Source: a virus. Taken from it: 64,000 nucleotides of DNA. The stretch is taken from positions 78,451 through 142,450 of the IMG/VR virus record IMGVR_UViG_3300022751_000016; one strand, given 5' to 3'. Shown piece after piece: positions 17,538-25,419 of this stretch. The translations under genes and the position numbers were made by a program. How positions within the stretch are numbered: position 1 is the stretch's first letter; each line of letters begins with the position of its first letter. The notes under the pieces were generated by a model, which made no database searches, was not told the DNA's origin, and was given only the letters and a program-made list of their open reading frames with translations.

Positions 17538-17565
17538 TCCTCTTAACCGAGGATTTTTTATTTTT
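17538..17565 (+). terminator. Rho-independent terminator after the LAGLIDADG gene
   Basis: TCCTC (17,538-17,542) pairs with GAGGA (17,549-17,553), followed by a run of six T and a second T-rich stretch. It closes the endonuclease module. Confidence 0.7.
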
Positions 17566-17583
17566 AAAATAATCACCCAATTC

Positions 17584-17615
17584 TTTGTTTATATCATATG
17601 TATTGCTTATCTTTG
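17584..17615 (+). promoter_or_regulatory. Bacteroidota-type promoter
   Basis: TTTG at 17,584-17,587, a 20-base spacer and TATCTTTG at 17,608-17,615 match the consensus, with a -33/-7 distance one base longer than usual. It starts the operon beginning at 17,660. Confidence 0.7.
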
Positions 17616-17659
17616 CAGTGTAAATCACTGTTTTTTAACCCTTTTACCGCGAAATTAAT

Positions 17660-17887
17660 ATGGAAAGACTATTTAGAACCGTTAAAATATCAGAAAGACT
17701 GCCTGACATGGGTAAACGAGTTATGTTTTTAGATGAGGGCTATAAAAATGAGATAATGCACGATTATCATCCTCACGAAAAAATAGAAATAAAGAAAAAT
17801 AAATTTATACAAATGTTGGATTGTCATTTTGTAACAGAGTATTTAAAAAATAATTATACTCATTGGCTTGAAGAAATTGAACAATAA
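17660..17887 (+). CDS. DUF551-like protein (75 aa)
   Basis: The sequence starts with a charged stretch containing SERLPDMGKRVMFL and ends in THWLEEIEQ, matching the DUF551 pattern of LP-x-x-G near the start and a (T/R)HW end. Such small proteins occur in phages and prophages without known function. Related proteins occur here at 19,020 and 26,241. Confidence 0.55.
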   Translation: MERLFRTVKISERLPDMGKRVMFLDEGYKNEIMHDYHPHEKIEIKKNKFIQMLDCHFVTEYLKNNYTHWLEEIEQ

Positions 17888-17891
17888 AAAT

Positions 17892-18233
17892 ATGAAAATA
17901 GAATTAAATCAAGAAGTAATAGTAGTAGGTATCGGAAATAATGCCAGATATAAAACACCAATCCACGAAGGTAAAGTTAGTAAAATAGGAAGGAAATGGT
18001 TTGAGGTAGATACATTTGACAGAGAGAAATTCTCTTTGGAAGATGGAAGAAGTGATGGTAAAGGTTATATGCCTGAGTGGCAAGTTTTTAATTCCTTAGA
18101 TGATTACAATGAATACTTAAATAAACCTAAACTAATTAATGAAATTACCAGAGATTTGAATAAGTTACTGAATTACAAACAGTTAGTTGAAGTTCAATTA
18201 TTGATTAAATCTTTTAATGCGGAAAATAAATAA
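17892..18233 (+). CDS. Protein of unknown function (113 aa)
   Basis: The ATG at 17,892 is preferred over an in-frame TTG at 17,868 inside the previous gene. The N-terminal 60 residues look like a small beta barrel (EVIVVGIG, GKVSKIGRKWFEVDTF), the rest is helical. No function is assigned. Confidence 0.55.
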   Translation: MKIELNQEVIVVGIGNNARYKTPIHEGKVSKIGRKWFEVDTFDREKFSLEDGRSDGKGYMPEWQVFNSLDDYNEYLNKPKLINEITRDLNKLLNYKQLVEVQLLIKSFNAENK

Positions 18234-18238
18234 TAATT

Positions 18239-18469
18239 ATGACAGGAATTCAATGCCACCAAGGACACGTATTTAGTATGATTTCAGATGATTATATTGA
18301 TGCAGAATGGAAATTACAAGAGTGTTATTATATGTCTCAGGAATGTGAGGTAGTTAAAGATGAGTTTTTATCTTTTTCTCCGGCTAGCGAAACTAAAGAT
18401 TGTAGTCACTGTTCTATATTAGAACATAAGTTTGAAGAATTAATAGAAGAAATTAAAGGAGAATTATGA
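18239..18469 (+). CDS. Cys- and His-containing small protein (76 aa)
   Basis: Several cysteines and histidines, including CSHCS near residues 59-63 (C-x-x-C type with histidines), suggest metal binding. Otherwise the sequence is acidic. No family is recognised. It overlaps the next gene by four bases. Confidence 0.5.
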   Translation: MTGIQCHQGHVFSMISDDYIDAEWKLQECYYMSQECEVVKDEFLSFSPASETKDCSHCSILEHKFEELIEEIKGEL

Positions 18470-18882
18470 AAGAATTAGAAAACAAAATCAGAGAAGTTTT
18501 ACCTCACTTGCAAGTTATAGAAAAAGGACAACTGTTCCATTCCAAGTACTATGGTAATATAACAGCCACTAAAGTAACATATCATGGAGGAGAAGCTTAT
18601 TCTATTTATGGTTTTTGTGAAGAAGGATTGCCGAGAGATTGCTACTATCCTAAAGAGTTAGAATTAGTTGGAAAACCTATTATGTTAAATGATGTCTTAC
18701 TATGGCATTCAACTAACGGAAGAGATTTATATTCTCATTTTGAAGTGAATATGGGACAAGGTGTATTTAGAATTTATGATTCAGAAGAGAGTTATTCAAT
18801 TATTTGGGATTTATCTTATCTTTTTCTAGCCGACCAAAGTGAAGAACTTATTGAATTTTTAAATGATATAGATTATGAATGA
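18466..18882 (+). CDS. Protein of unknown function (138 aa)
   Basis: A beta-rich middle with several Tyr and Trp residues follows a basic helical start. No motif assigns a function. It overlaps the following small gene by eight bases. Confidence 0.5.
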   Translation: MKELENKIREVLPHLQVIEKGQLFHSKYYGNITATKVTYHGGEAYSIYGFCEEGLPRDCYYPKELELVGKPIMLNDVLLWHSTNGRDLYSHFEVNMGQGVFRIYDSEESYSIIWDLSYLFLADQSEELIEFLNDIDYE

Positions 18883-19027
18883 TAATTTAGAAGACTTTCA
18901 AGGATATATAGACTTAGACTTGATAACAGAAGAACGCTGGAGAATATGGGCAGAAATTTGCAAACATATTCCTAAAGGAACAGAACAATCAGATTTAATA
19001 CATAAAATAATATTTGAAAATGACTAA
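18875..19027 (+). CDS. Small helical protein (50 aa)
   Basis: An ATG at 18,875 gives 50 codons ending in TAA at 19,025-19,027. The sequence is acidic and helical. Its overlap with both neighbours supports it being real. Confidence 0.5.
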   Translation: MNDNLEDFQGYIDLDLITEERWRIWAEICKHIPKGTEQSDLIHKIIFEND

Positions 19028-19445
19028 AGAAGAAAGAATAAAATCAGAATGGGATAAATTTGGTATTTCAGAAAACATAGATGTTGATGGATGGGCGGAT
19101 ATGTATGTAGTTGCAGGCATAAATACTTTATCTGATAGATTTCATTATAAGGAGTATTCAGAACATAGTAATAATTTTGAAACTATTTTGTGTAGACCAA
19201 AATCTATTTCAGGAATAGAAAACAACAACGGCTGGATTAAAATTGAAAGTGAAGAGGATTTACCTAAACAAGATATTCGATGCGAATTTATAAAGGATAA
19301 TGGTAAGCAATTATACGGCAGATTTGAAAATAGAATGGGTGGTTTGTTTATAGATGAAAGTAGAAGATTTGAAAGTCCTGAATACCGTACAGAATCAGTA
19401 ACCCACTACCAACCAATTGAAAAGTTACCATCTCCATTACACTAA
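19020..19445 (+). CDS. Protein with DUF551-like C-terminal domain (141 aa)
   Basis: The start is the ATG at 19,020; an in-frame TTG six bases earlier is less likely. Residues 70-141 follow the DUF551 pattern: GWIKIESEEDLPKQD, then a beta region and ESVTHYQPIEKLPSP near the end. The first 70 residues are variable, helical and aromatic, and may be a recognition region. Function of DUF551 is unknown. Confidence 0.6.
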   Translation: MTKEERIKSEWDKFGISENIDVDGWADMYVVAGINTLSDRFHYKEYSEHSNNFETILCRPKSISGIENNNGWIKIESEEDLPKQDIRCEFIKDNGKQLYGRFENRMGGLFIDESRRFESPEYRTESVTHYQPIEKLPSPLH

Positions 19446-19450
19446 AACTT

Positions 19451-19597
19451 ATGAATAATGAAACTAAAAAGATAGCTATTAAATTTGCAAATTGGCTAAG
19501 AGAAGTTGACGTTCACGAAAGAGCTGAAGAATGGTTTGGATTTTCCGATGAAGATATGTTTGAATACTTTTTAAAAAACGTAAACTATGACAACTAA
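19451..19597 (+). CDS. Small protein of unknown function (48 aa)
   Basis: ATG at 19,451, TAA at 19,595-19,597. The peptide has a helical N-terminus (IAIKFANWLREV) and an acidic end. A similar short pattern of IxFAxWLxE occurs in Bacteroidota phages, but I cannot name it. Confidence 0.45.
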   Translation: MNNETKKIAIKFANWLREVDVHERAEEWFGFSDEDMFEYFLKNVNYDN

Positions 19598-19802
19598 CAT
19601 CACATATTTAGACACACCTCTAGTAGTAGACTATTATTTAGAGGGAACTTATAGAGCAGCAACTTATTTAAATCCAGAGGAAGTGCCAGAAATTATCATC
19701 CGTACAATTTGTGCTGAAGATAGTAGTGTGGATTTGCAGAATATTTTAGATTGGTTGGATATAGAGAGAATAATAGAAATGATTGAAGAGAAAGAGTTAT
19801 GA
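19587..19802 (+). CDS. Small acidic protein (71 aa)
   Basis: Overlaps the preceding gene by 11 bases. The end is a helical segment (ILDWLDIERIIEMIEEKEL). No family is recognised. Confidence 0.5.
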   Translation: MTTNITYLDTPLVVDYYLEGTYRAATYLNPEEVPEIIIRTICAEDSSVDLQNILDWLDIERIIEMIEEKEL

Positions 19803-19966
19803 CAACAGAATTAGAGAAATTAGAGATAATGAGAGACGTATTAGTTATTTTTTCTACGATACTTATTACAGCTTGCCTTATAATGGGAATTTCCTTAATA
19901 TTTATAACACATAAAATAAGTAACACGTATAAAGAAAATCTAACACATGAAAAAATTAATCTATAA
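19799..19966 (+). CDS. Single-span membrane protein (55 aa)
   Basis: ATG at 19,799, TAA at 19,964-19,966. A charged helical start, one membrane segment at about 13-37, and a charged end. It overlaps the next gene by 20 bases. Confidence 0.5.
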   Translation: MTTELEKLEIMRDVLVIFSTILITACLIMGISLIFITHKISNTYKENLTHEKINL

Positions 19967-20333
19967 TTCAGTGAAATGTTTATCTTGTGGAGAAACTTTA
20001 GTTAGTTATCACGTACATGATTATAAAGTTTGTGGCTGTGAGAATGAAGCTATGGTAGATGGTGGGAACAGTTACGGTAGATATGGAGGTAAGAATTTAG
20101 ATTTAGTAGAAACTAATTACTTATATGATGACGCTCCTTTTGAAGTTATAAGAGAACATATCTTTAGGGGAAGTCGGGGCAAAGATGGTAAACAACCGTT
20201 AAAATATATTAAACTTAGTGAAATTGATGAGGATTATTTACAAGCTCTTATTGAGTATGAAGAACTTTATCGTCCTAGGAACCCACAATTAACTTATTAC
20301 AGGCAAGAACAGAAATATAGAATTAAATTATGA
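19947..20333 (+). CDS. Zinc-ribbon phage protein of the DUF7695-like type
   Basis: An N-terminal CLSCGETLVSYHVHDYKVCGC segment (two CxxC or CGC knuckles at about 9-12 and 27-29) is followed by EAMVDGG and a glycine-rich stretch, a combination I recognise from a widespread phage family. The C-terminal half is mixed. The family name is recalled from memory and should be checked; the function is unknown. Confidence 0.6.
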   Translation: MKKLIYNSVKCLSCGETLVSYHVHDYKVCGCENEAMVDGGNSYGRYGGKNLDLVETNYLYDDAPFEVIREHIFRGSRGKDGKQPLKYIKLSEIDEDYLQALIEYEELYRPRNPQLTYYRQEQKYRIKL

Positions 20334-20548
20334 CAGCTATTATAACTCCTAAATTTAGTGTGTTCTACGATATAAGTAAAGAAGATAAATTTTTTGCCAA
20401 TAGTAAGTGGGTATTTGATTTTCCTAAAAGTTGTTTTGGTCGAAATTTTGATTCTTATTTATTAGCTTTTGGCGCGGAAAATATTAGAGATATAAATGAT
20501 ATAATAGACTATTTAGAAATGCATAATGTAAAAAGAATTTATGAATAA
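20330..20548 (+). CDS. Small protein of unknown function (72 aa)
   Basis: Starts with an ATGA overlap with the previous gene. The sequence is aromatic and mixed, and ends in a helix (DINDIIDYLEMHNVKRIYE). No motif is seen. Confidence 0.5.
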   Translation: MTAIITPKFSVFYDISKEDKFFANSKWVFDFPKSCFGRNFDSYLLAFGAENIRDINDIIDYLEMHNVKRIYE

Positions 20549-20882
20549 ATACTGTGAAGATTGTAAAAATAAGGCAGTAATGCATGCATTTTCATCAGGT
20601 TGGTGTGAGATATGTAGTGTTGAAGTTACTACTGGACACATTCCTGTGGATAAGATTTGTTTAAACTGTGCCACAAGAGAAGATAAGTGTGAAAGTTGCG
20701 GAAAAGAAATGAAAACAGAAAAAGAAAGTTTAGATATTCCCGACATAAGAAATAAACTAACTCCTATAACTAATATGATTGAATTATTTGAGAGAGGTGA
20801 GTACACTTATATTAAAAATAAAGGTTTAGATGAAGTTAAAAAGAGTATTAATTATTTAGCGCAAAGAGATGTCTATAAATAA
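20541..20882 (+). CDS. Small zinc-binding protein with a helical C-terminus (113 aa)
   Basis: Four CxxC knuckles stand at residues 5-8, 22-25, 40-43 and 50-53, enough for two zinc sites. From about residue 67 a helix with DIRNKLTPITNMIELF resembles a dimerization helix seen in several phage proteins. It precedes the primase gene with a 14-base overlap, so it may assist DNA priming; that is inference. Confidence 0.55.
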   Translation: MNKYCEDCKNKAVMHAFSSGWCEICSVEVTTGHIPVDKICLNCATREDKCESCGKEMKTEKESLDIPDIRNKLTPITNMIELFERGEYTYIKNKGLDEVKKSINYLAQRDVYK

Positions 20883-21795
20883 TTATATGGATTTACAATT
20901 TCAGTGGTATTCTAACGGGATAAAGACAATTCGTTCATCTGGAATGATATCTCTTAGACAACTGATTAATGCAATTATATCGCCTAAACCTGAAATGATT
21001 GAGGCTTTTGGATTAATTAAAGAAGCTGGTTTGTCAGGTAATAAAGAGGAAAAAGACCGCCTGAAATCAGAAAAACTGTTCTTTACCACTCCTTCTGCAA
21101 TATTTGACCCTATAAGAAATTATGACTCAGTGAAGGAGTTTCTTCCAATAGGCGTGTATGAATATGACGATATAGAGTATTGCGAAGAGCTTAGAGATTA
21201 TATATTTGAAAAGAGAAAAGACTGTATTTTTGCTTTTTGTTCGCCGTCTTTCACTGGATGTAAATTCATTTTTTTATTTGGAGAAACTCCAACTAGTATA
21301 GCACATTATAAATCTTTATGGTTTGGAATAGCTCACGATTTAGATAAGTTTATCAATTTAGATTTAAGTAATGAACGGTGTACTCAACCTTTGTACAACA
21401 GCTACGACCCTAATGCAAAATTCAGAGCAGACGCTGTACCTGCCGAAATTAGAAGAGGCTATAAAGAAAACTCTTTTGTCCCTTTTGTTGGTGAAATTGA
21501 AATTCCAGAAGAAGTAAGTGAAGAAGATAAAGAACAATGTTTTAAACTAATTTCTCATCTTATAGACAGGGTAGTAGACCAAGGGCACAATCAGGTAATT
21601 AGTAGTTCATTTCTGTCTGCTGGGCTATGTGCATTCTACGGAATAGAAGTGGATGATATGTGGAATTTACTTGAAGAAAGGATTAGAGAAAATAGTTATC
21701 TAGCAAAAGGAACTGATGGGTATTTAACTAGTGCTAAGACAATGTTTAATAAGGGATTAAATTTTCCAAAAGAACTAAATAAAGATGGAAAGTAA
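20869..21795 (+). CDS. BT4734/VirE-like primase domain protein
   Basis: The 308-residue protein matches the BT4734-like N-terminal domain pattern: a GVYEYDDIEYCEELRDYIF acidic region near 95-113, FCSPSFTGCKFIF at about 123-135, then HYKSLWFG and the D-Y-D-P segment near 179-181. This domain belongs to the archaeo-eukaryotic primase superfamily; the acidic pair near residues 98-101 would bind metal. The C-terminal 100 residues, about 210-308, are helical. With helicase and polymerase elsewhere in the plus strand, it probably supplies primers. It has no attached helicase domain. Confidence 0.7.
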   Translation: MSINNYMDLQFQWYSNGIKTIRSSGMISLRQLINAIISPKPEMIEAFGLIKEAGLSGNKEEKDRLKSEKLFFTTPSAIFDPIRNYDSVKEFLPIGVYEYDDIEYCEELRDYIFEKRKDCIFAFCSPSFTGCKFIFLFGETPTSIAHYKSLWFGIAHDLDKFINLDLSNERCTQPLYNSYDPNAKFRADAVPAEIRRGYKENSFVPFVGEIEIPEEVSEEDKEQCFKLISHLIDRVVDQGHNQVISSSFLSAGLCAFYGIEVDDMWNLLEERIRENSYLAKGTDGYLTSAKTMFNKGLNFPKELNKDGK

Positions 21796-21949
21796 AGAAC
21801 AAAAATTAGTTAGCTTGTTACAACCTAAAGACTATAAGAGCAAAATAAAATTATATTGCTTAGATAGTAAATTTAATGTGCAAAAGTTTGGCAGTTTAAT
21901 TATAAAACCTTATATTTGTCAGGTAGAAATTAAAGAGAAACAATTATGA
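21785..21949 (+). CDS. Small protein of unknown function (54 aa)
   Basis: ATG at 21,785 inside the end of the primase gene, TGA at 21,947-21,949. Basic, mixed alpha/beta sequence with a Cys near each end. No family is recognised. Confidence 0.5.
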   Translation: MESKEQKLVSLLQPKDYKSKIKLYCLDSKFNVQKFGSLIIKPYICQVEIKEKQL

Positions 21950-22152
21950 CAAATTACGATATTACAATAGGGTATAAAGCAGTTATAACTGTAAATATCA
22001 ATGCAAATTCAGAACAGGAAGCTAAAGAAAAAGCAATTAATGAATTCGTTAAAAATAGAAATAAAATGATTAGTGGTAAGTTAGTATTACAAGATGATAC
22101 TTATCAAGTTAGTGGTGTTCTCAATATGGACGAAACATGGAAAATGTTATGA
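21946..22152 (+). CDS. Small protein of unknown function (68 aa)
   Basis: A start overlapping the previous stop by four bases. Strand-helix-strand layout with ANSEQEAKEKAINEF helix, resembling small ferredoxin-like phage folds. Function unknown. Confidence 0.5.
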   Translation: MTNYDITIGYKAVITVNINANSEQEAKEKAINEFVKNRNKMISGKLVLQDDTYQVSGVLNMDETWKML

Positions 22153-22322
22153 AATACAGTTTATTTGCAATAGAAAAGAAGTTTGAAACAGCTTATAGTG
22201 TTATTGGAACATACCTTACTGAGAGTTGCTTTGAATACTTAGGCACGTTTGATACTTTAGAAGACGCACAAAAAGACCAAAAGGAATATGATATTGAAAC
22301 ATTAATTTTACCGAGTTATTAA
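22149..22322 (+). CDS. Small protein of unknown function (57 aa)
   Basis: The ATG at 22,149 overlaps the previous gene's stop and is preferred over an in-frame start 12 bases earlier. Mixed helix and strand with GTFDTLEDAQKDQ. No family is recognised. Confidence 0.5.
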   Translation: MKYSLFAIEKKFETAYSVIGTYLTESCFEYLGTFDTLEDAQKDQKEYDIETLILPSY

Positions 22323-22324
22323 TT

Positions 22325-22591
22325 ATGAGAGTATACGAAATAAAAGAAAGTGGAGAAACAACTCACGTAGCTTTTGATGGCACTAAGAAGGAGTGTAAAG
22401 ATTGGTATGTAAGTGAAACAGATTGTGATGTAAATGAAATTGATTCTATTACTGTTTTGCCGCGAAAAAAGTGGAAAGAAATAACTGTTAAATTTGAAGA
22501 GTGGGGAATAGAACCTTTCACTACAACAATAGAAGAACTGATGGTAGGATGTAAGAATAATGAAATAATTTGTAGCACTTTATTTTTATGA
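22325..22591 (+). CDS. Protein of unknown function (88 aa)
   Basis: A compact beta-rich protein; a WEITVKFEEWG segment separates two halves. Overlaps the next gene by four bases. No motif assigns a function. Confidence 0.5.
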   Translation: MRVYEIKESGETTHVAFDGTKKECKDWYVSETDCDVNEIDSITVLPRKKWKEITVKFEEWGIEPFTTTIEELMVGCKNNEIICSTLFL

Positions 22592-23199
22592 AAGACAAAT
22601 ATTCAAAACTGTATTGGTTTGTCAAAGATTTAGAATGGATGCGAGTTTATTTCTCTCCTTTTAAATTCTTTTTGCCAAAATTATATGTGGGTAAAACTAA
22701 GATAGGCGTGCCCTATTTCCTACCTCGTAAATTTATAAAAGCCACTCCTGAATTAGCGCATAAAGCCGCTTTAGAGTTTATAAAAGAAACAGAGTCTTTT
22801 AATGAAAGAAATCCTGATTACAAACGTAGAGTTAGAGACTATCAAGACGTTTACCAAGAAAAATTAAAATGCTCTTATCCAATACCTCTAAAAATAGGAT
22901 TTAGTTCTTGTAGTCTCGGCTGGAAGACTAAGTATGACTCGTACAGGCACGAATGGAATCCTGTGTGGAGTTTTGTTTGTTTCGGTTATCAAATAGCTTT
23001 GATATTCCGTCCTGAACATGATATGCACTATTGGGAATGTTGGCTTGCGTATAATCTAGAAACAGATAAATCAAAATCGGCGAAAGAAAGAATAGAAGAA
23101 GCAAAAGAGAAATTTCCTTGTCGTTGGAGTTATTATTCAGGAGATGAAAAGATTACTACGAATTATTGGGATTTAATATTAAAATCAAGCTATAATTAA
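22588..23199 (+). CDS. Conserved Bacteroidota phage protein (203 aa)
   Basis: The middle shows IGFSSCSLGWKTKYDSYRHEW followed by WSFVCFGYQIALIFRPEHDMHYWECWLAYN, a pattern I recognise from a family repeated across Bacteroidota phages; the C-terminal part has CRWSYYSG and TTNYWDLIL. The family has many aromatic residues and no known enzymatic motif. It may be a membrane-associated or carbohydrate-binding protein; function is not known. Confidence 0.6.
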   Translation: MKDKYSKLYWFVKDLEWMRVYFSPFKFFLPKLYVGKTKIGVPYFLPRKFIKATPELAHKAALEFIKETESFNERNPDYKRRVRDYQDVYQEKLKCSYPIPLKIGFSSCSLGWKTKYDSYRHEWNPVWSFVCFGYQIALIFRPEHDMHYWECWLAYNLETDKSKSAKERIEEAKEKFPCRWSYYSGDEKITTNYWDLILKSSYN

Positions 23200-23346
23200 A
23201 TGGACGATAAAGCAATAAAATGGTGGTACACACTGCCAATAAAAGAAAGGATTAAATTAGCTGATGAAGAGCATTGGACAACTTTAAAACTAATAACAGA
23301 GCATCAAATAAAAATGATTTATTTAGATAAATTTTACGGCTACTAA
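23200..23346 (+). CDS. Small protein of unknown function (48 aa)
   Basis: ATG at 23,200 directly follows the previous TAA; TAA at 23,344-23,346 overlaps the next ATG. Helical, basic/acidic mix. No family is recognised. Confidence 0.5.
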   Translation: MDDKAIKWWYTLPIKERIKLADEEHWTTLKLITEHQIKMIYLDKFYGY

Positions 23347-23498
23347 TGAAAAAACCAGAAAGATTAATTGAAAAAACAGGTTCTAGTGAAAGTTATTCAG
23401 TAGAAAATCCTGATTTTTATGATGAAGATGGGAACTTTAGAAAATATAGAAATCCTATGAGTCATTTAAAACCTAAAAAGAAAAAACGTAAGAAATGA
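23346..23498 (+). CDS. Small basic-tailed protein (50 aa)
   Basis: ATG at 23,346 overlaps the preceding TAA. The end is a KKKKRKK-type tail, which could bind nucleic acid. TGA at 23,496-23,498 overlaps the next ATG. Confidence 0.5.
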   Translation: MKKPERLIEKTGSSESYSVENPDFYDEDGNFRKYRNPMSHLKPKKKKRKK

Positions 23499-23797
23499 AA
23501 CAAAAATTAGCACAAAAAATGTTAGATGAGAAGTTGGACTTCTTACCTCTAAAAGAAAGTATAGAATTATATGATTCTGGAGTTAAATTAGAAACTAGAT
23601 TTAGTTGGGTTGTACGCACAGAAGAATTAGAAAATAACGGCTATGATATGACTACAGAAGAGTTGTTAGAGTCTATTGAGGAGCTTTACGGCTTAGATAA
23701 TGATTACGCTTTAACTATAGGAGACCGTTATGATGAATTTGACGAGTTTACTTTAGAACTTTGTCCTGCACCTACGTATATTGACTTAATTAAATAA
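23495..23797 (+). CDS. Acidic protein of unknown function (100 aa)
   Basis: A strongly acidic protein with helical N-terminus and a TRFSWVVRTEELENNGYD-type segment. Starts within the previous stop. No family is recognised. Confidence 0.5.
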   Translation: MKQKLAQKMLDEKLDFLPLKESIELYDSGVKLETRFSWVVRTEELENNGYDMTTEELLESIEELYGLDNDYALTIGDRYDEFDEFTLELCPAPTYIDLIK

Positions 23798-23803
23798 AAA
23801 TAG

Positions 23804-25084
23804 ATGGAAATAAACAAAACAAGGTTATTAGAAATTTACGCTCACGAAGAAACTATTACTGCTGCGGCTAAAAAATTAGCAGAAGAAACAAATCAGGAGT
23901 TTAATGATTCTTTTCGAAGACGATGTAGTACTTTGATAAACAGAGAGAACGTTGATAGTGATTTGGAGAATGAGGTTAAATCTGATAGCAACAACTATTC
24001 TAACGATAAAGAAAAATCCCCTAAAGGGTTTACAGCTATTGGTGATGATAATAAGTTAATGAATATCGAACAGTACTGCCAACACTATGGTTTAGATGTA
24101 AATAAGATTAGGAGTTATAAATTAATTTCTCACAGTGGTATTCCCTTCTATAATGTGGTTTTCTATACCGCAGAAGAGGAGGCTGTCTCTAATATAAATG
24201 AGCATTTAGATGAAATTATCTCTAAATACATACAACCTGTTAAGTCAGAAATTACACAATATAGTTTCCATGCTTCGGATTGGTTTGACCGTTTAGTATT
24301 TTCTGATGTCCATATTGCTATGGATGTTAATGGTGGAGGCGACCCCCTTTATGACGGAAAATGGGACAAAGCGGAATTATTCAGAAGATTGGAAATAATG
24401 ATTCAACATACTAAAAATCATCAAAAATCAAACTTATTAGTCATAAGTAATCTGGGGGATTATATGGATGGATTAGGTGGTGAGACAACTAGAAAAGGAC
24501 ATGAGTTACCTCAAAATATGAATGATAAAGAAGCTTTTGACTTAGGTATAGAATTTAGTTTAAAACTAGTTGATTCTCTAGTTGACGATTATGAAGAAAT
24601 AAGATATAATTTTTTAGTAGAGGATAATCATTCGGGAATATTCAGTTATTTTGTGAGTCAAGCTATAAAAGGTATTTTAGAAGTAAGATATCCACAAAAA
24701 GTGTCTGTAAAAACCCAAAAGAAATTTATAGACCATTTCAAAATTGGTAAGCACACTATAGTAGAAACTCACGGTAAAGATTCAATAGCTTTAAAATTTG
24801 GCTTTCGCCCACATTTAGATGATAAACAAGCTAAAAAAATAGACCACTACTTAAAAGAGAACGGCTTATATGATGGTAATTTTATAGAGTTTTCTAAGGG
24901 AGATTCACATTTGGCTCTTTTTGATGAGAGTACCAGTACAGATTTTCACTATTATAATTATCCTGCTTTTTCACCTCCTTCAAATTGGGTAAAATCTAAT
25001 TTCTCCAACACAAAATCAGGATTTAGATTTTTCAATATTAAAAAAGATGAAAATATAAAAAATCATTTTCCTTATTGGTTTTAA
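23804..25084 (+). CDS. Calcineurin-like metallophosphoesterase
   Basis: The 426-residue protein has an N-terminal helical, charged region (about 1-85), then a metallophosphoesterase core. Metal motifs appear in order: SDVHIAMD (D-x-H), LGDYMD (G-D-x-x-D), EDNHS (the Asn-His motif, here without the usual GNHD glycine), ETHGKD (His) and GDSHL. The last corresponds to the family's GHxH but with Asp at the first position. Such enzymes act on phosphodiesters, as in SbcD/Mre11 DNA repair nucleases. Being at the end of the primase operon, a DNA-processing role is plausible. Deviations in the last motif should be checked. Confidence 0.65.
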   Translation: MEINKTRLLEIYAHEETITAAAKKLAEETNQEFNDSFRRRCSTLINRENVDSDLENEVKSDSNNYSNDKEKSPKGFTAIGDDNKLMNIEQYCQHYGLDVNKIRSYKLISHSGIPFYNVVFYTAEEEAVSNINEHLDEIISKYIQPVKSEITQYSFHASDWFDRLVFSDVHIAMDVNGGGDPLYDGKWDKAELFRRLEIMIQHTKNHQKSNLLVISNLGDYMDGLGGETTRKGHELPQNMNDKEAFDLGIEFSLKLVDSLVDDYEEIRYNFLVEDNHSGIFSYFVSQAIKGILEVRYPQKVSVKTQKKFIDHFKIGKHTIVETHGKDSIALKFGFRPHLDDKQAKKIDHYLKENGLYDGNFIEFSKGDSHLALFDESTSTDFHYYNYPAFSPPSNWVKSNFSNTKSGFRFFNIKKDENIKNHFPYWF

Positions 25085-25104
25085 TTACACAAAAAGTAAT
25101 CAAT

Positions 25105-25135
25105 TTTGTAGTGTGAAGATAGTGTTGTATATTGC
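25105..25135 (+). promoter_or_regulatory. Promoter with a shared extended spacer
   Basis: TTTG at 25,105-25,108, a spacer of exactly 19 bases, and TATATTGC at 25,128-25,135 (consensus TAnnTTTG with two mismatches). The spacer reads AGTGTGAAGATAGTGTTG, which resembles the spacer upstream of 7,003 (AGTGGAAAATTAATGTT). Confidence 0.55.
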
Positions 25136-25151
25136 ACTTGTTAATTTCTTG
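25110..25151 (+). repeat. Copy 2 of the duplicated 42-base promoter-like element
   Basis: Matches 16,336-16,377 at 32 of 42 positions without gaps. Both copies lie upstream of a homing endonuclease or its remnant. Confidence 0.6.
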
Positions 25152-25192
25152 CTGCGAACACTAAATTAATTTATAAAGTATTATTTTTTTTG

Positions 25193-25242
25193 AGAAGCTT
25201 CTTTCATTAACTATTCGCAGTAGTTTTTGTTAGAAGTTTTCT
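25193..25242 (+). ncRNA. Structured leader before the HNH remnant
   Basis: An outer stem pairs AGAAGCTTC (25,193-25,201) with GAAGTTTTCT (25,233-25,242) imperfectly, and an inner stem AACTA / TAGTT (25,209-25,213 and 25,221-25,225) encloses loop TTCGCAG. The layout of imperfect outer stem and short inner stem resembles the 16,423-16,469 element. It ends 15 bases before an ATG. Confidence 0.4.
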
Positions 25243-25257
25243 TATTTTTAAATAGTT

Positions 25258-25383
25258 ATGTGTCAAACAAAAGTATGTACAAAATGTGGGATAGATAAAT
25301 CCACCTCAGAATTCAGTTACCATAATACAGCTAAGGATAACTTATATAAAAAATGTATCTACTTTATAAACAATGAGGACTGA
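25258..25383 (+). pseudogene. Truncated HNH homing endonuclease (zinc knuckle end only)
   Basis: The ATG at 25,258 opens only 41 codons, ending in TGA at 25,381-25,383. The peptide begins with the pattern of a common phage HNH endonuclease N-terminus: C-x-x-C (CTKCG) near residues 7-11, a SEF segment, and KKC near 31-33. The catalytic His-Asn-His part is absent. I infer that the rest was deleted, leaving the leader and first domain. Confidence 0.65.
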
Positions 25384-25419
25384 AAAAGCATTAGAAATAT
25401 ACCTAAACAAAGAATAATT

